DNA of 64,000 nucleotides from contig NC_089495.1 in the NCBI RefSeq assembly GCF_036850765.1, positions 22,164,875 to 22,228,874 on the forward strand. The letters run 5' to 3'. Below, one piece after another: positions 23,800 to 35,835 of the stretch (position 1 is the first letter of the stretch; each line of letters opens with the position of its first letter). The position numbers were made by a program, and so were the translations under genes. Below the pieces are notes generated by a model, which ran no database searches, was not told where the DNA came from, and was given only the letters and a program-made list of their open reading frames with translations. This DNA comes from Saccopteryx bilineata (Eukaryota; Chordata; Mammalia; Chiroptera; Emballonuridae).

Positions 23800-24545
23800 C
23801 AATAATACTTGATAAATATGTGCAAGATGTTAATGGAGAAAAACACAAAATAGAAGAACTTAAAAAACTAGAATTGATGGGGAGGTTTATCATATACATG
23901 GATTAGAAGACTCAGTATTATAAATGTGTCAGCTTTCCAGGTTTAATTCTAATTAGTGAGTTTTAAAAAACAATTTCTAATAGGTTTCTTCCTGGAACTG
24001 GAAGACATTTATGTTGAACATCAAAAAGCAATAATAGCCAAGATAATTTTTTAAGAGTAACAAAGTGGATTGACATTGACCTACTCAATATCTAGGCTTT
24101 TAAACTATTAAACAGACCAGTTGACCAAAGAGAAAAAATATGGAAAACACTAAATTAGGTCCCTAACTCACAACATGCATAAAAGTAGATTAAAGATCTA
24201 AACGAGAAAAGAAAAATTATACAAATAACCTAGAAGGAAATGTAGCAATAGGAAGTATGTCTTAAAGGTCTTGTAGGAAGTACAAATCTTGAAGGGAACA
24301 ATTGATAAATTTTACTCTGTTAGAGTTTAAAATTGTATAAAATCAAACACATTGTAAACAGAGTTTAAAAACAAGCCATAAATGGAGAGAATATATATTT
24401 ATAATGCATATACCCAGCACAAGAGGTATCAGAATATATAAAGAACTCCTACAAAACAATGAGAAAAACAGAAACAGAAAATTGGGTCAAGACATTAAAC
24501 CAGTAGTTAACATGTGAAACTTGAATGGTCAGTAAACATGAACAG
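23800..24545 (+). mobile_element. L1 LINE ORF2 3' fragment, sense
   Basis: Sense L1 text: 'gattaaagatctaaacgaga', 'cctagaaggaaatgtagc', 'aagaactcctacaaaacaat', 'ttgggtcaagacattaaac', 'gtcagtaaacatgaaca'. This is the L1 ORF2 C-terminal region, badly mutated. It is one of the few L1 pieces here in TNKS orientation. Confidence 0.7.
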
Positions 24546-24569
24546 ATGATTATATCAGTTTGTATGGGT

Positions 24570-24980
24570 TCATCTATAAATATTCCAGAACTCAGCTAAC
24601 AGAAACTTAAAGCTTGAGGACATTTATTTCCTGCTTGACAAAGCCAGCGGTAGGAAGTTCAAGAGTTGGTTCAGCATTCTGTGAGCACAGTGGGATTCTA
24701 TGCCAGCATCTTCATAATTCTCTTTACCTTCCCATCATGGCATCATGATATCAGCAGCTCCAGTGTCGTAACTTCATAAAAGAATTTTCTAAAGGGAGAG
24801 AGGAAAAGAGAGAAGAGAAAGGGGTCTTCTTCCCCATACACCTTCTCTTAGTGGAGAGAAAAATCTCTCCATAAGCTTTTAGACGTTTCCTTCTGTCTCA
24901 TTGCCAGTTAATGACAGATGGGAACGAATCACCCCTCTGGCTTAGAGTAATCAGGAATCATTCCCTGAACTGGGGAAAAT
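24570..24980. repeat. unidentified ancient repeat
   Basis: A block beginning 'tgtatgggttcatctataaa' and ending near 'ctggcttagagtaatcagga' has the look of an old LTR or MER element with a central purine-rich tract (24790-24830). Family not recognised. Confidence 0.3.
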
Positions 24981-25789
24981 ATTACTTACTCTTACCATAC
25001 TACTTTCTGTCCAATTCCAGTGCAAAATTGAGGGGTTTTTGCCGACAAGGAGAGGGGATATTTGCCATAATTATTAATATTTCATTAATATAGGTTAAAC
25101 CAAATGATATTGATATGAATATATATTTTCAATAACATGAAATGTGAAATATATAATGTACACAATTATTAACATGAACTACATGAAAATATGTAAATAT
25201 CATTAAGCAATACCTATAAATATATAAACCTATGTTGTTTAAAAACATGAGAAGTATAGAAACATGCAGGAGTGTAACAAATATTGACTTATGTAATGGC
25301 ATGTCTGGAGAAGAAAGTTGATGATTAGGATTAAGAGAGACTTCAACTGTATTATTTTATTTTCAAAAGAAAAATGCAAATAGCTGAACCAAAAATTTTA
25401 AAAACATTTTTATTTTTTGCCTCTCTGCTTTAAAGCTTATAATATATATTAATGTACACAGGATGGGGAAATGAGTGTTTCCAAGCATTTCTGTTGAAAA
25501 GTGAAAATTGATAGACTTGATAAGAAGACAGTTTAAACAAAGAAGGAAATCTGGAAGTTTAATCATTAAAATGTTCATGATAGTTATCTGTGGATGGTGA
25601 CATTATAGGTGATATTCCTTTATGAAAACTTGGTGTTTTGTTTATATGTTTGCAAATATTTCTGATATTGTCATAGTTGGAAAAACCTTTAAGTTTTTTT
25701 TTTGGTAAATTAAAAATATAAAATTAAAAGCTTACTATTATAAGTAAATAAAATTAAAATTACTATTTTGGTTACTTACCATGAAGTAA

Positions 25790-26420
25790 GTAACCATTAT
25801 GTGTATTCATGTGGTCAACGGATACTTTAGTGAGCGTGGATCATTCACTATTCTGGGTGCTGGAGATACAGACAGCTCATCAGACAATCAGGGTATGCCT
25901 TTCATGGAGCATCTTGAGTGGAGAGAGACAGAAAAGGCAGATAAGCTCATAAATGAACATGGCACTTTGAGGTCGCGATTCAATGCAGAAAGACAGTAAA
26001 ACTGAGTGACACTGAAAATCACGATGGAAGAGTGTATGCAAGTGTGAGTGACTTTTAATTGGCTTATCAGCCAGAGTCTCTGAGTTGTTTATAATCCTTG
26101 AGCTTAGAGTTGAATGACAGACGGACCTAGGCCTGTGAGCATCTGGGTCCCAGGTCTTCAGGCAGAGCACACAGCAAGGACAACGTCCCCTAGGCTGATT
26201 ATGAGTTTGTCATATTCAAGGGACAGAAAGTGAAGAGGCTTGGGCAGTAAGAAGGGCCAGCTCACATAAAGCCTGGTAGGTCATAAGGAGTTTGTTTTAA
26301 TATTTTATTAAATGTGTTATGGGAACCCATTGCAGGATTTCAAGCAAGGAGGTGACCTGATCTATGACTTGAAAAGGTCACTCTGCTTACTCTGTAAGGA
26401 TGAACTGTAGGACAGCAGAT
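25790..26420 (+). repeat. L2 LINE 3' fragment, sense
   Basis: 'ctattctgggtgctggagata', 'catggagcatcttgagtgg', then 'gaacccattgcaggatttca', 'gcaaggaggtgacctgatct' and 'aaaaggtcactctgc' are L2 3'-end phrases in sense orientation. The frame at 25799-25999 is part of this repeat. Confidence 0.6.
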
Positions 26421-26767
26421 GCGACAGTGGAAGGAGACCAGTTAGGAGGTTATAAGACTGTGTGAAGTGAAACAGAGCTGGTTGCCTTGGGTAGTAGACA
26501 GATTGGAGGTGTGTATTTGGAAATACAGTTCTTGACATTCGGACTGAAGGAAAGAATTCCTCGGTGATAAAGTGAGAATAATGTTTTATCTCACAGGGCG
26601 TTTCCACAAGGAGCTAAGGCATGCTCAGCTTTTGATACCCTGCAGGACGCAATAAGAGCTTAGTCAATGTTAGCTGCTTACCAGTATTTGTATTGTTATC
26701 AAGAGAAGGCCATTTATCTTTAGCTAGTAAAGATTAAATGCTAATATTTGCAGGGGTTTTTGTTGTC

Positions 26768-27168
26768 TTTTTTTTTTGTGACAGAGACAGAGTGAGACAG
26801 AGAGAGGGACAAATAGGGATAGACAGACAGGAAGGGAGAGGGATGAGAAGCATCAATTCTTCGTTGCAGCACCTAGTTCATTGATTGCTTTCTCATATGC
26901 GCTATGACCCAGGGGCTACAGCAGACCCAGTGATGAACTTGCTCAAGCCAGTGACCCTGGGCTTCAAGCCGGTGACCTTTAGGCTCAAGCCAGCCACCAT
27001 GGGATCATGTCTACGATCCCACACTCAACCTAGCAACCCTGTGTTCAAGCTGGTGACTCTGCGCTCAAGCTGGTGACCCTGCGCTCAAGCTGGTGACCTC
27101 GGGGTTTCAAACCTGGGTCCTCTGTGTCCCTGTCCCATGCTCTACCCACTGTGCCACTGCCTAGTCAG
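26768..27168 (-). mobile_element. tRNA-derived bat SINE, family A, long variant
   Basis: Minus-strand copy about 60 bp longer than the usual form. It carries extra head-to-tail 'caagctggtgac' units (27040-27100) and a 'gggatcatgtctacgatccc' block (27001-27020) also seen in the copy at 41901-42360. Similar G-rich flanks (26752-26765 and 27166-27178) are probable target duplications. Confidence 0.85.
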
Positions 27169-27269
27169 CAGGGTTTTTTTGTTTTTGTTTTTAAACTCAT
27201 TTCAATGAATCTTGTAATTTCATTGCTGTAATACAATTAACATACTTTAAAATTGTCACTGGCTGTTTT

Positions 27270-27760
27270 TTCCCTTATCCATTGATCTCACTAAAATCCT
27301 CATCATGCTGGACATTTCATAATATTGTTGCCCTTTGACTTCCATAATGTACTTTGAAGGTATTTTTCACGTAAGTATTTACCTAGTCCTTATACTGCCT
27401 TAGGTCCTTTCTGGCTCTTTCCTTCTCCTTTGTTCTGTCTAAAAATTGTGATACTTCTTAACAGTGTTCTCATTCGATATTTTCAAATTCCTGTGTTCCC
27501 ATTTGTTTGTCATATTGTTTCCTCAAGCTCAGTAAATGTAAGCTTGAATTGTTTCACTTAGCCATCCACTCCATTTTGTTTGGCCACTAGTCCCAAGAGT
27601 CGATATTTTGGCATTATTCTTAGTTTTTCCTTTTAAAATAACTTGTAAACAAACTATCATCACATATTTCTGGCATCTGTACATTTTTCTCCAGTTTCTC
27701 TAGTGTAATTTTGAGTATTGTGATTGATTTGGTTGTCAGCAGTATTTAAGTACCCTTTAT
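27270..27760 (-). repeat. L2 LINE fragment, antisense
   Basis: 'tttggcattattcttagttt', 'cacatatttctggcatctgta' and surrounding text follow the L2 antisense pattern. Diverged. It ends about 330 bp before the TNKS exon. Confidence 0.5.
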
Positions 27761-28093
27761 CTCTTAAACTATAGAGGTGGATTTTATACTTTTGATTTTG
27801 TCTTGTAAAGCATGAGGGAAGAGTGAATGCCGTGGATAGGAGTCTTGTCTAGCATAGTAGCCCCACACACATAGGTATTGAAGAAATGTTTTGTTGATAA
27901 ACTGCCCAAAGACTAAAGGAAGAGCTTTCTTAATTCTGAGTTTTGTAAGATAAGAGAATCCATTTGACTGTTTACCATTTTTTTAAATCCTTCTGCTATA
28001 GAATATAGTACTTCATTTCTTTTTTGTTGATACTGTTAAAGGAATTCTAATGATTCTTTTTACAAAATTGAGATATTATCTCTTTATTTTTAG

Positions 28094-28318
28094 GTTTTGG
28101 AAGGAAGGATGTCGTAGAACATTTGCTACAGATGGGTGCTAACGTCCATGCTCGTGATGACGGAGGTCTCATCCCACTCCATAATGCCTGTTCTTTCGGC
28201 CATGCTGAGGTTGTGAGTCTGTTACTGTGCCAAGGGGCCGATCCGAATGCCAGGGATAATTGGAACTATACCCCTCTGCATGAAGCTGCTATTAAAGGGA
28301 AGATTGATGTATGTATTG
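28094..28318 (+). CDS. TNKS: TNKS coding exon (probably exon 2), ankyrin repeats
   Basis: This 225-nt internal exon encodes part of the N-terminal ankyrin domain of tankyrase-1, a poly(ADP-ribose) polymerase acting on telomeric TRF1, axin and other partners. It is bounded by acceptor ..tttttag and donor |gtaagt. The first two bases complete a split glycine codon and the last base starts a valine codon, so it is phase 1 at both ends. The 74 complete codons run from [11 protein letters not shown] to IDVCI and contain two ankyrin hairpin signatures, [10 protein letters not shown] and [10 protein letters not shown]. Residues [11 protein letters not shown] and [10 protein letters not shown] match my recall of TNKS, where the paralogue TNKS2 has EYLLQNGA and LLLRHGADPN. 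No frameshift or stop is present. Reading past the donor meets a stop within about ten codons. No start codon belongs here; an internal ATG at 28123 is just a methionine of the exon. Exon number is from recall. Confidence 0.95.
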
Positions 28319-29369
28319 GTAAGTATTATTTGATGATATCTAAATTGTAAGCTCAATCTTACAGTTGTAAAATTTGAAATCAAGTTTACTATTCTCTCTT
28401 GTTTTTTATTGTGGTGCAAATAATGTTTTCTTAGAATAAGTAAAGAGGGCATTATTACTTCTTATTCTTAGAAGCAGTTATTTTCCATTAAAAGGGAAAT
28501 AAAGAGATGGTAATCTAAAGTTGGTTAAGAATAAGATTCACAACATTAACTCTCCAAATGCAAGTCATGCTCACTGGTGTGGAACGAAATTTGGATGGAT
28601 TACTTTTTCAAATTTAGTGAATTTACAGTCTCTTTAAAAGACTGCAAATTTTCTCTCCTGACATCAGTGAGAGCCATTATAAAGTACCAATTCTTACTGA
28701 ATTGGATGACATATTTGGGTGCTTTAGTTTGATTCAAGGAAATTTATCTACATAGTACTAAGGCAAGGCCTTTATGTCACTAAAATTGAACACCAGTTAT
28801 TTTCATAGGACTGGAAAGCTTTGAGTGAGTAGTTCAAATATAGTAGTAGTTCAAAGCCTATTATTTTCAACATGTACCATAGTATAGAGAAAAAACAATT
28901 TCAAACAAAATTGAACTTTGCAACCGTTTTAAATATTGAGATAATTTAATCAATATTTCTTTCTCTTTTGTGTATATCTGAATCTATATACACTTTAGAT
29001 TTTGCTTTATTGTATAATATTTTTCATTTTAAAATCTAAAACAAGCTTCTGGACAAGCATAGTTTCTCTTGTGTGTATTATCTATTTCTTCCTACTCAAG
29101 CTGGGGAGGTTTGTTTAGCCCGTGGCAACTTGGTTTATGTAATTGTTATCTTCCTGGATGATGACATCCAGTTCAGTTTAATTAGTTATCTTTATAATAA
29201 AACTCAAATATAAGTGTCATTTTTAAAGATATAGTGATGATGCCATTAGAATTTTCTCCCCCTTAATAGCCACTCTTGCAGCTTCTAATGTAATTTTCAG
29301 TTTATTCAGATTATTGCAATGCTTGACATATAATTTCTTCATCGCATTCTGTCATTCCTTTATCACTTC
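28319..29369. other. intronic sequence, no recognisable feature
   Basis: Unique-looking AT-rich intron just downstream of the TNKS exon. No named repeat or gene until a SINE at 29370. Confidence 0.5.
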
Positions 29370-29740
29370 TTTTTTTTTAATTTTTTAAAATTTATTATTA
29401 TTATTATTATTATTATTTTTTACAGGGACAGAGTGAGAGTCAGAGAAAGGGATAAATAGGGACAGACAGACAGGAATGGAGAGAGATGAGAAGCATCAAT
29501 CATCAGTTTTTCCTTGCGACACCTTAGTTGTTCATTGATTGCTTTCTCATATGTGCCTTGACTGCGGGCCTTCAGCTGACCAAGTGACCCCTTGCTCAAG
29601 CCAGCGACCTTGGGTCCAAGCTGGTGAGCTGTGCTCAAACCAGTGAGCCCGCGCTCAAGCTGGTGACCTCGGGGTCTCGAACCTGGGTCCTCCGCATCCC
29701 AGTCCGGCGCTCTATCCACTGTGCCACCACCTGGTCAGGC
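29370..29740 (-). mobile_element. tRNA-derived bat SINE, family A
   Basis: Flanked by cctttatcacttc (29357-29369) and cctttgtcacttc (29741-29753), a 13-bp duplication with one change. The A-tail has become an (ATT)n microsatellite (29392-29416 on the + strand). Well-preserved head and body. Confidence 0.95.
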
Positions 29741-30093
29741 CCTTTGTCACTTCAACATCCATTGACATGACCCTTAGGATACCCTGTCCTTTTTGATCTC
29801 TGACTTTTTTAGTTTCCAGTTGGTTCTCCCATTGCCTCTGAGGTCTTCAATAAAACAGCCATATCTTAGACTAAGTCCTTACATAAAACTACCCTGAAAA
29901 GCTTGAAGTTTACTATGCTAAGTTACTGTTTAATAACTGTTATGGAACTGATTTGTCTTCTTATCTCATCTTCTAGACTTTCAGCTTCCTTACCTTCCTC
30001 TCTTCTTGCTTTCCCTTGTCTTATATATTGAGTTTTCTGTTGTTAGTCATAGAATTCTATATAGTTTTCACTTGCTTTCAGTATTCTCCTTTC

Positions 30094-30433
30094 TATTTTT
30101 TTTTTAATACCAAGACAGAGAGAGAGTCAGAGAGAAGGATAGACAGGGACAGACAGACAGGAACGTAGAGATGAGAAGCATCAATCATTAGTTTTTTGTT
30201 GTGCATTGCAACACCTTAATTGTTCATTGATTGCTTTCTCATATGTGCCTTGACCGCAGGCCTCCAGCAGACTGAGTAACCCCTTGCTCAAGCCAGCGAC
30301 CTTGGGCTCAAACTGGTGAGCTTTTGCTCAAAACAGATGAGCCCGTATTCAAGCCAGTGACCTCGGGGTCTTGAACCTGGGTCTTCCGCATCCCAGTCCG
30401 ACGCTCTATCCACTGCGCCACTGCCCAGTCAGG
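30094..30433 (-). mobile_element. tRNA-derived bat SINE, family A
   Basis: Minus-strand copy with T-rich left edge, 'atgagaagcatcaatcatta', 'gttcattgattgctttctca' and head at the right (gcctgactgggcagtggcgc on the minus strand). Short ctccttt-like repeats flank it. Confidence 0.9.
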
Positions 30434-31269
30434 CTCCTTTTTATTTTTCAATGTTCTTTTTTCCAATGTACCTCTCTGGATTTGTAATTCTGTCAGTGCT
30501 TTTAATATTTAATTAAAATTAATATTTTTCTCCTTTTCCTCCTCCTAATCCCCCCTCAAAAGTACATTAAAAAATGTTCCTTTTATCCAAATCCTGTTGA
30601 AATAAAGGACTAGATGTAGGACTGGAGTTTTTAAAAACTAGATTCCCACAGGCCCCAGTCCTGCGGTCCTCAGTGGGCTTTGTTTGGCACATACTGCTTC
30701 CTTCTGTGTCAATTCTTATGCCGTGTGACAGTGGAGGGATGCAGAGGGCTCCTTTTAAACTATAATCAAAATATAATTGAGGATACGGCTGCGGTTAAAG
30801 TATGTAACCCAGTTGTCACGGGAAACAGGATTGCTTGTAGACCCTTCTGTTCACCTAATTAGCCTTGTGGAACCTGTAAGTTTGTGCTCAGGTGCACTGA
30901 AACCTCTGGTATCTTCTGTCTCCGACTTTCTCAAGTTGAGTGTAGTTAATGAACTCTAAAATGTTTCTATTAGCCGTATTTCCACTTTGGGACAACTGGG
31001 TAAAATAATTGGAAGCCTTGTTTTCTTTTCTCTTTTAATTGAATGATGGTTTTGAGAGATTAGTATGTAAACTTAATTTTAAAGGGATTTTTGCCTACAT
31101 GGGGAAATGCTGGCTTGATAATATTTGGATTAATCAATCTGTATATAGAATAGTGAATGCATTTGATATTTATAATGGTAGAGCTAAGCCCCACTACCAC
31201 TGGCAGGACAGATTGCTGCCAAGCAAACGCTCTGGACTGATCCCTCCCTGGCCTGCAATTGCCAGCAGT

Positions 31270-31440
31270 ATGTGCGAGCAGGCTACTTCCTTAACCTCCA
31301 TACTTCATTATATGTGAAGTGGGAATACTACCCATACTACGCAGGGGCCTTGGGAGGATCAGCACGATAATACATGTGAAAAGTACTTAGAGTATCTGGT
31401 ATGATGAACATGGAATAAATATTGATTGCTGTAATTACTA
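31270..31440 (+). repeat. MIR SINE, sense
   Basis: 'cttccttaacctccatactt', 'atgtgaagtgggaatacta', 'gggaggatcagcacgataata' and 'gtgaaaagtacttagagtat' follow the MIR core and 3' region in sense orientation. Confidence 0.65.
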
Positions 31441-32519
31441 CTCTTGCTAAAATTTCAACCTGAATTATTACTACTATGAGATATAGACTTCCTGATTTCT
31501 CCTGTTTGCCCTTTATTGACTTATAGTTTTTAAAATAAAAATTTAAAAGTCTAAGAACCCATGTTACTTTCATAGATGCTATTTAGCTACCATTGAAAAG
31601 AACAAAGAACAGCCAGAGATGTTTATTTTAATACTTTTAAATTCTAGAGTTCACTATAACAATGTTAATGAATAATTATATATTGTATTTAACAACTCTA
31701 ATTTACTCTAGAAATCAGCATTTTCTGCATTTAGATTGTATTTATTTCTCCCTACTGCCAGATACAATATCTTTTCTGAATATATGTCATATGATTTTTT
31801 TGTGACTATCCAAGTGTTAGTGCTTTGAAATTTCATTTTAAAAGCAAATAATAGATACATCTTTCACAAAATCACCTGATATAAAAGCTGGGAGTCATAA
31901 TGAATGTTTGTCATTTTTTTTGTTATTTCCCTTACTATTGAATAAATTTGGCTGAATTAATATCCAACCCCTTTTCTGATTTTGGAGATTTAGGGAAGGA
32001 ATACAGAAGCCCGCGGACTCAGACCTTCCTTCATTCTACCCTTTGGCAGTCAGGACAGCTTTGGTTTGTTGAATCAGACATACCCTTCTGTAATGCAGAA
32101 TTTAGAATACAGATTCTTAGAGAGACTAGGAATCATTCATAGCAGCATTTTTTTTCTAAAGTATTGATAATGGCCCCACCATAATGTTCCTGATAATGTA
32201 TTTATACTTTCTTTTATTTGCTCTACAGCTTTTGTTTTCTGAGATCTCCTCCTGCAGGTATCAGAAATTTCTGTTTCTGATATTTCCAAGTGAATATAAT
32301 GCACAGATCTTAAAACGATAGCTAACTGGAGGTTCTATTGTGAGATTTTTAAACTAATAAAGAAATCTCTTGAATCTTTATATAAAAATTCCCACTGCCT
32401 TCACACTATTTACATGTATACCACACTCCCATCTCTCCTTATACTCTGCAATTCTAGAGGGAGAAGAGGACAGAGGATGTTCCCTTTGGGGACTTACGTA
32501 TTCCTCAGCAGGGACTGGA
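31441..32519. other. intronic sequence, no recognisable feature
   Basis: AT-rich intron. Short frames such as 31948-32142 show no conserved motif. Confidence 0.4.
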
Positions 32520-33720
32520 GAGCTTGCTGGCTTCCACAGCCAACAATTCTGAAGATAGTGGAGGTTCTTGGTCTTCTAACACCTTGAGGATTTTCAATGT
32601 TTGGAATAACCCACCATCTAGACTTGAACCAGAAAGCCTAGGAAATATAGCAACCTTTTTCAGCAAACCGGGGGAAGATTGAGTGAACAATCAGCATACA
32701 TATCCAGGACTGTTGAAAGGGTCAGATAAATACCTGAATGAAAAAATAAAAATAAAAAAATCCCTCAGGGAAATTAAAGTGTAGTATCGAGGAAACTTCC
32801 TGGGGCCAAAAAACATCTAATTTCTGAAGTAAAAAATTCAATAGATGAATTAGAGAAAGACCATACTAGTAGTCTGGAAGATCGTATGTGAGAAATATAT
32901 CCCAAAACAAAGCAAAATGTTAACATATGGAAATCAGAGAGGATAAGTAAACCCGAAAAGTCAGCATTATTTTAAAACCTTACATATGGATAGGAGTTCC
33001 AGAAGGGAAAAAGGAAAAAAATAACTGATAGGAGAGATTAGTAATAATTAAGCAAATGATAAGCAGAGAAAAACCTAGGTTCTGAGATCGGAAAGGCTTA
33101 TGGAGTTGCATGCTGTACTGATGAGAAGACACACTGAGGGCCTGACCAGGCAGTGGCACAGTGGTAGAGTGTTGGACTGGGATGCGGAAGACCCAGGTTT
33201 GAGACCCCGAGATCGCCAGCTTGACTGTGGGCTCACCTCCTTTGAGCAAAGATCACCAGCTTGGACCCAAGGTCTGCTGGCTCGAGCAAGGGGTTACTTT
33301 GTCTGCTTTAGCCCCACGGTCAAGGCACATAAAAGAAGCAATCAATGAACAACTAAGGTGTCGCAACAAAGAATTGATGATTGATGCTTCTCATCTCTCT
33401 CTGTTCCTGTCTGTCCCTGTCTCTCCCTCTCTCTCTGTCCCTGTCTCTATAAAAAAAAAAGTAAAAAATAAAAAAAAAAGGAAGACACACTGAGAAAGAT
33501 GTATGAATTTTTCCCTGTATAAAGAATAAGTTGCCTACAAGGGGAAAAGAAGAAGGAGATGGAAGACTTTCCATTTACAGCTTTGAAAGCATGAGTACAG
33601 TGGAATACCTTCTAAAAGACTCCTGGAAGAAAAGGGTTAAACTAATGTTCTTGATAAAGAGTTCTTTATCAAGAACTTTTGGGGAGTAAGAAAGACTGAA
33701 TAGAGCAAGTGACATTATTT
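32520..33720 (+). mobile_element. L1 ORF1-type (possibly HAL1) fragment, sense, split by a SINE
   Basis: 'caatagatgaattagagaaa', 'gtagtctggaagatcgtatg', 'ataggagttccagaaggg' resemble L1/HAL1 ORF1 DNA in sense orientation. The SINE at 33139-33480 is inserted with a 14-bp duplication, and the same type of A-rich text resumes after it. Multiple stops. Confidence 0.5.
33139..33480 (+). mobile_element. tRNA-derived bat SINE, family A, sense
   Basis: Full-length plus-strand copy: head ggcctgaccaggcagtggca, 'gagtgttggactgggatgcg', B-box-like ggtttgagacc, 'gcaatcaatgaacaactaag', pyrimidine-rich tail and A-tail. It is flanked by perfect 14-bp repeats gaagacacactgag at 33125-33138 and 33481-33494. Confidence 0.95.
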
Positions 33721-33904
33721 CAGAGAAACTAAGTTCCTGCCACTTGCTTTCTTTTTCTCTACTTTCAAATAATTCTTGGTTTTATTTGTCTTATATATAG
33801 CAGAGACTAAAAGGATCCTTACTTGGGAACCCCAAATTCTAACTGCTACTTAAATTCTAACAATTAGAACTTTACAAAAATAGCTTCATTTTCCTCACTC
33901 AATG

Positions 33905-34085
33905 GCTTTATGTCATACTGGTTGGAGTCAAAGAGACCTGGGTCTTTGAGCAAATTACTCATTCTTTTCTAGTTATTAAAATGGGGATAATAACTGGCCT
34001 TTATGTAGCTGTTAAGAGGATCAAATGAGAGAATGCAAGTAAAGCACCTTAGTGTAATGTCTGTGTAGACAGTGCTATCATAGTT
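33905..34085 (+). repeat. MIR SINE, sense
   Basis: 'gttggagtcaaagagacctg', 'ttattaaaatggggataata', 'gctgttaagaggatcaaatg' and 'gcaagtaaagcaccttagt' are the MIR central and 3' segments. Confidence 0.7.
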
Positions 34086-34319
34086 TCTCACCCTGCCCTG
34101 CTTGTCTGGTTTCTCTAACCATGTCTCTGTTACTAACCACGTTTCATTTTACTTCAGAGCAAGTATTACCTGAAATTATATATTTGTTTAATTACGTATT
34201 TTTTTGCTTGTTTTTCATCTCTCTGTGTACTCTTTCTCACTCTGTGCCTGAAAGAAAGAAACACAGGAACTCTGTCTACCTTATTTTTAACTGTGTCTAC
34301 TCAGAGTAAAATGTTTACT

Positions 34320-34565
34320 CTGTGCCAGAAACTCATTGTGGTTTTATTTTGATTTTTCCTGAGTAGTAATATTGTCAAGCGTCTTTTCATGTACTTTCTG
34401 TGGACATTTGTATACATTTTTTGGAGAAATGTCTATTTGTATTCTTTATTTTTGGGGGGTTCTCTTTTTGTTATTGAGTTGTAAGAGTTATTTTTTTAAA
34501 AATACATTCTAGATATAAATTTCTTACCAGATAAGTTACTTGGTATATATACAGTCTAGATATAT
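34320..34565 (-). mobile_element. L1 LINE fragment, antisense
   Basis: 'ctcattgtggttttattttg', 'tgtcaagcgtcttttcatgt', 'ttcttaccagataagttact' are antisense L1 3' phrases. It continues beyond the SINE at 34568. Confidence 0.65.
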
Positions 34566-34567
34566 AT

Positions 34568-34938
34568 AAAGTGAGAGGGAGGGAGGCCGGGAGGCAGAGA
34601 GACTCCCGCATGCACCCCAACTGGGATCCACCAGGCAAGCCTGCTACAGGGTGATGCTCGGCCCATCTGAAGCTGCTGCTCTGTTGCTTGGCAACCAGGC
34701 TATTTCAGCACGGGAGGCGAGGCCATGGAGCCATTCTCAGCACTCGGGCCAACTTTGCTTGAACCATATGAGCCATGGCTGGCAGGAGGGGAAGAGAGAG
34801 AGAAAGAAAGAGAAAGAAGAAGGAGGGGAAGGGGTGGAGAAGCAGATAGTTGCTTCTCCTGGGTGCCCTGATGAGAAATCAAACCTGAGACTTCCATACA
34901 CCGGGCCAACACTACCACTGAACCAACCGGCCAAGGCT
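34568..34938 (-). mobile_element. tRNA-derived bat SINE, family B, diverged
   Basis: Minus-strand copy: + strand text 'gcagagagactcccgcatgc', 'caactgggatccaccaggca', 'gagaagcagatagttgcttc' and a head complement 'accaaccggccaaggc' at the right. It has more substitutions than other family B copies, so it is older. Confidence 0.8.
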
Positions 34939-35835
34939 GATTATAGCCTTTGAAACAAAATATTTTTAGTGTTGATGACTTGAGTAACAATTAACATTAA
35001 AAATCTGCCTTTTTTGTTTGTTTGTGCTTGGTGTCATAAACTTAAGACCTGATCCTAGGTCATGAAGATTAAATCCTATGTTTTTTTCTAATAGTTTTAT
35101 AGTTTTTACCTCTATTTTTAGGTCTTTGATCCATATGGAGTTAATATTTGAGTATGATGTGAGGTAAAGGGTCCAACTTCATTTTTTTGCATGTACCTAT
35201 CCATGTTTTCCATAATATTCTTTTATAAACCTTTTTTTTCCTATAAGCTTGGTAGTAATGTACCCCTTTTATGTGTGATTCTAATTATTTGAGTATTTTT
35301 TTCTCTCTGGGTCTGTAAGCTAAAAGTTTGTCAATGTATATTATGGTGCACATCGGTAGTTCATTCCTTTTATATGGTGTTTTATCATAGGGATGTAGTA
35401 TAGCTGGTAGACATTGGGTTGTTTTCAGTTTCTGACTCATAAAGGGGCTTCTTTGAACATTCGTTCATAGGTCCTGGTGTGAACATACTGTTTTATCTCT
35501 CTTGAGTAGATGCCCAAGAGTGGAATTGCTGAGTGAAATGATAAATGTATATTGAACTTGATAAGAAGCTCTGATGTTTGAATGTGTTGAGTGTATTTTT
35601 ATGTATTTATTGGTCATTTGTGTATATTCTTTGGGTGGTCTCAGATCTTTTCACCTTTTTTTGGTATTACTATTGTTGAGTAGTGAGAATTTTTTTGTGT
35701 TATGGATAGGGTCTTTGGATGTGGGCTTTGCGAATGCTTTCGCCCAGTCTGCTTTGACTTTTGTTTTCTTAGTGGTGTCTTTACACAAGTGAAGGTATTT
35801 AATTTTGGTGGAATCCAACTTATCAGTTAAAATAT
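34939..35835 (-). mobile_element. L1 LINE fragment, antisense
   Basis: 'tttgatccatatggagttaa', 'gggtccaacttcatttttttg', 'acattgggttgttttcagtt', 'gagtggaattgctgagtg' are reverse complements of L1 ORF2 3' and 3'UTR text. No long frame. Confidence 0.75.

Larger units (their letters stand above)
1..28093 (+). other. TNKS: TNKS intron 1, 3' portion
   Basis: This is non-coding sequence upstream of the first visible TNKS exon. It ends in an acceptor made of a T-rich tract and TTTTTAG at 28084-28093. No other splice-bounded segment encoding tankyrase sequence was seen. By recall of the human gene this is intron 1, because the exon that follows begins at the GFGRKD segment of the ankyrin domain. The promoter and first exon lie outside the window. 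The contents are described in separate entries. Confidence 0.8.

Noticed and set aside
28094..28318. Assignment to TNKS2 instead of TNKS
   Set aside because: The discriminating residues ([21 protein letters not shown], and [15 protein letters not shown] in the next exon) agree with recalled TNKS, not TNKS2. A processed pseudogene is excluded by intact introns.
28123..28350. Possible start codon at 28123 for a short protein
   Set aside because: The methionine is internal to the tankyrase sequence (LLQMGANVH) and the frame runs through the donor into the intron before stopping.
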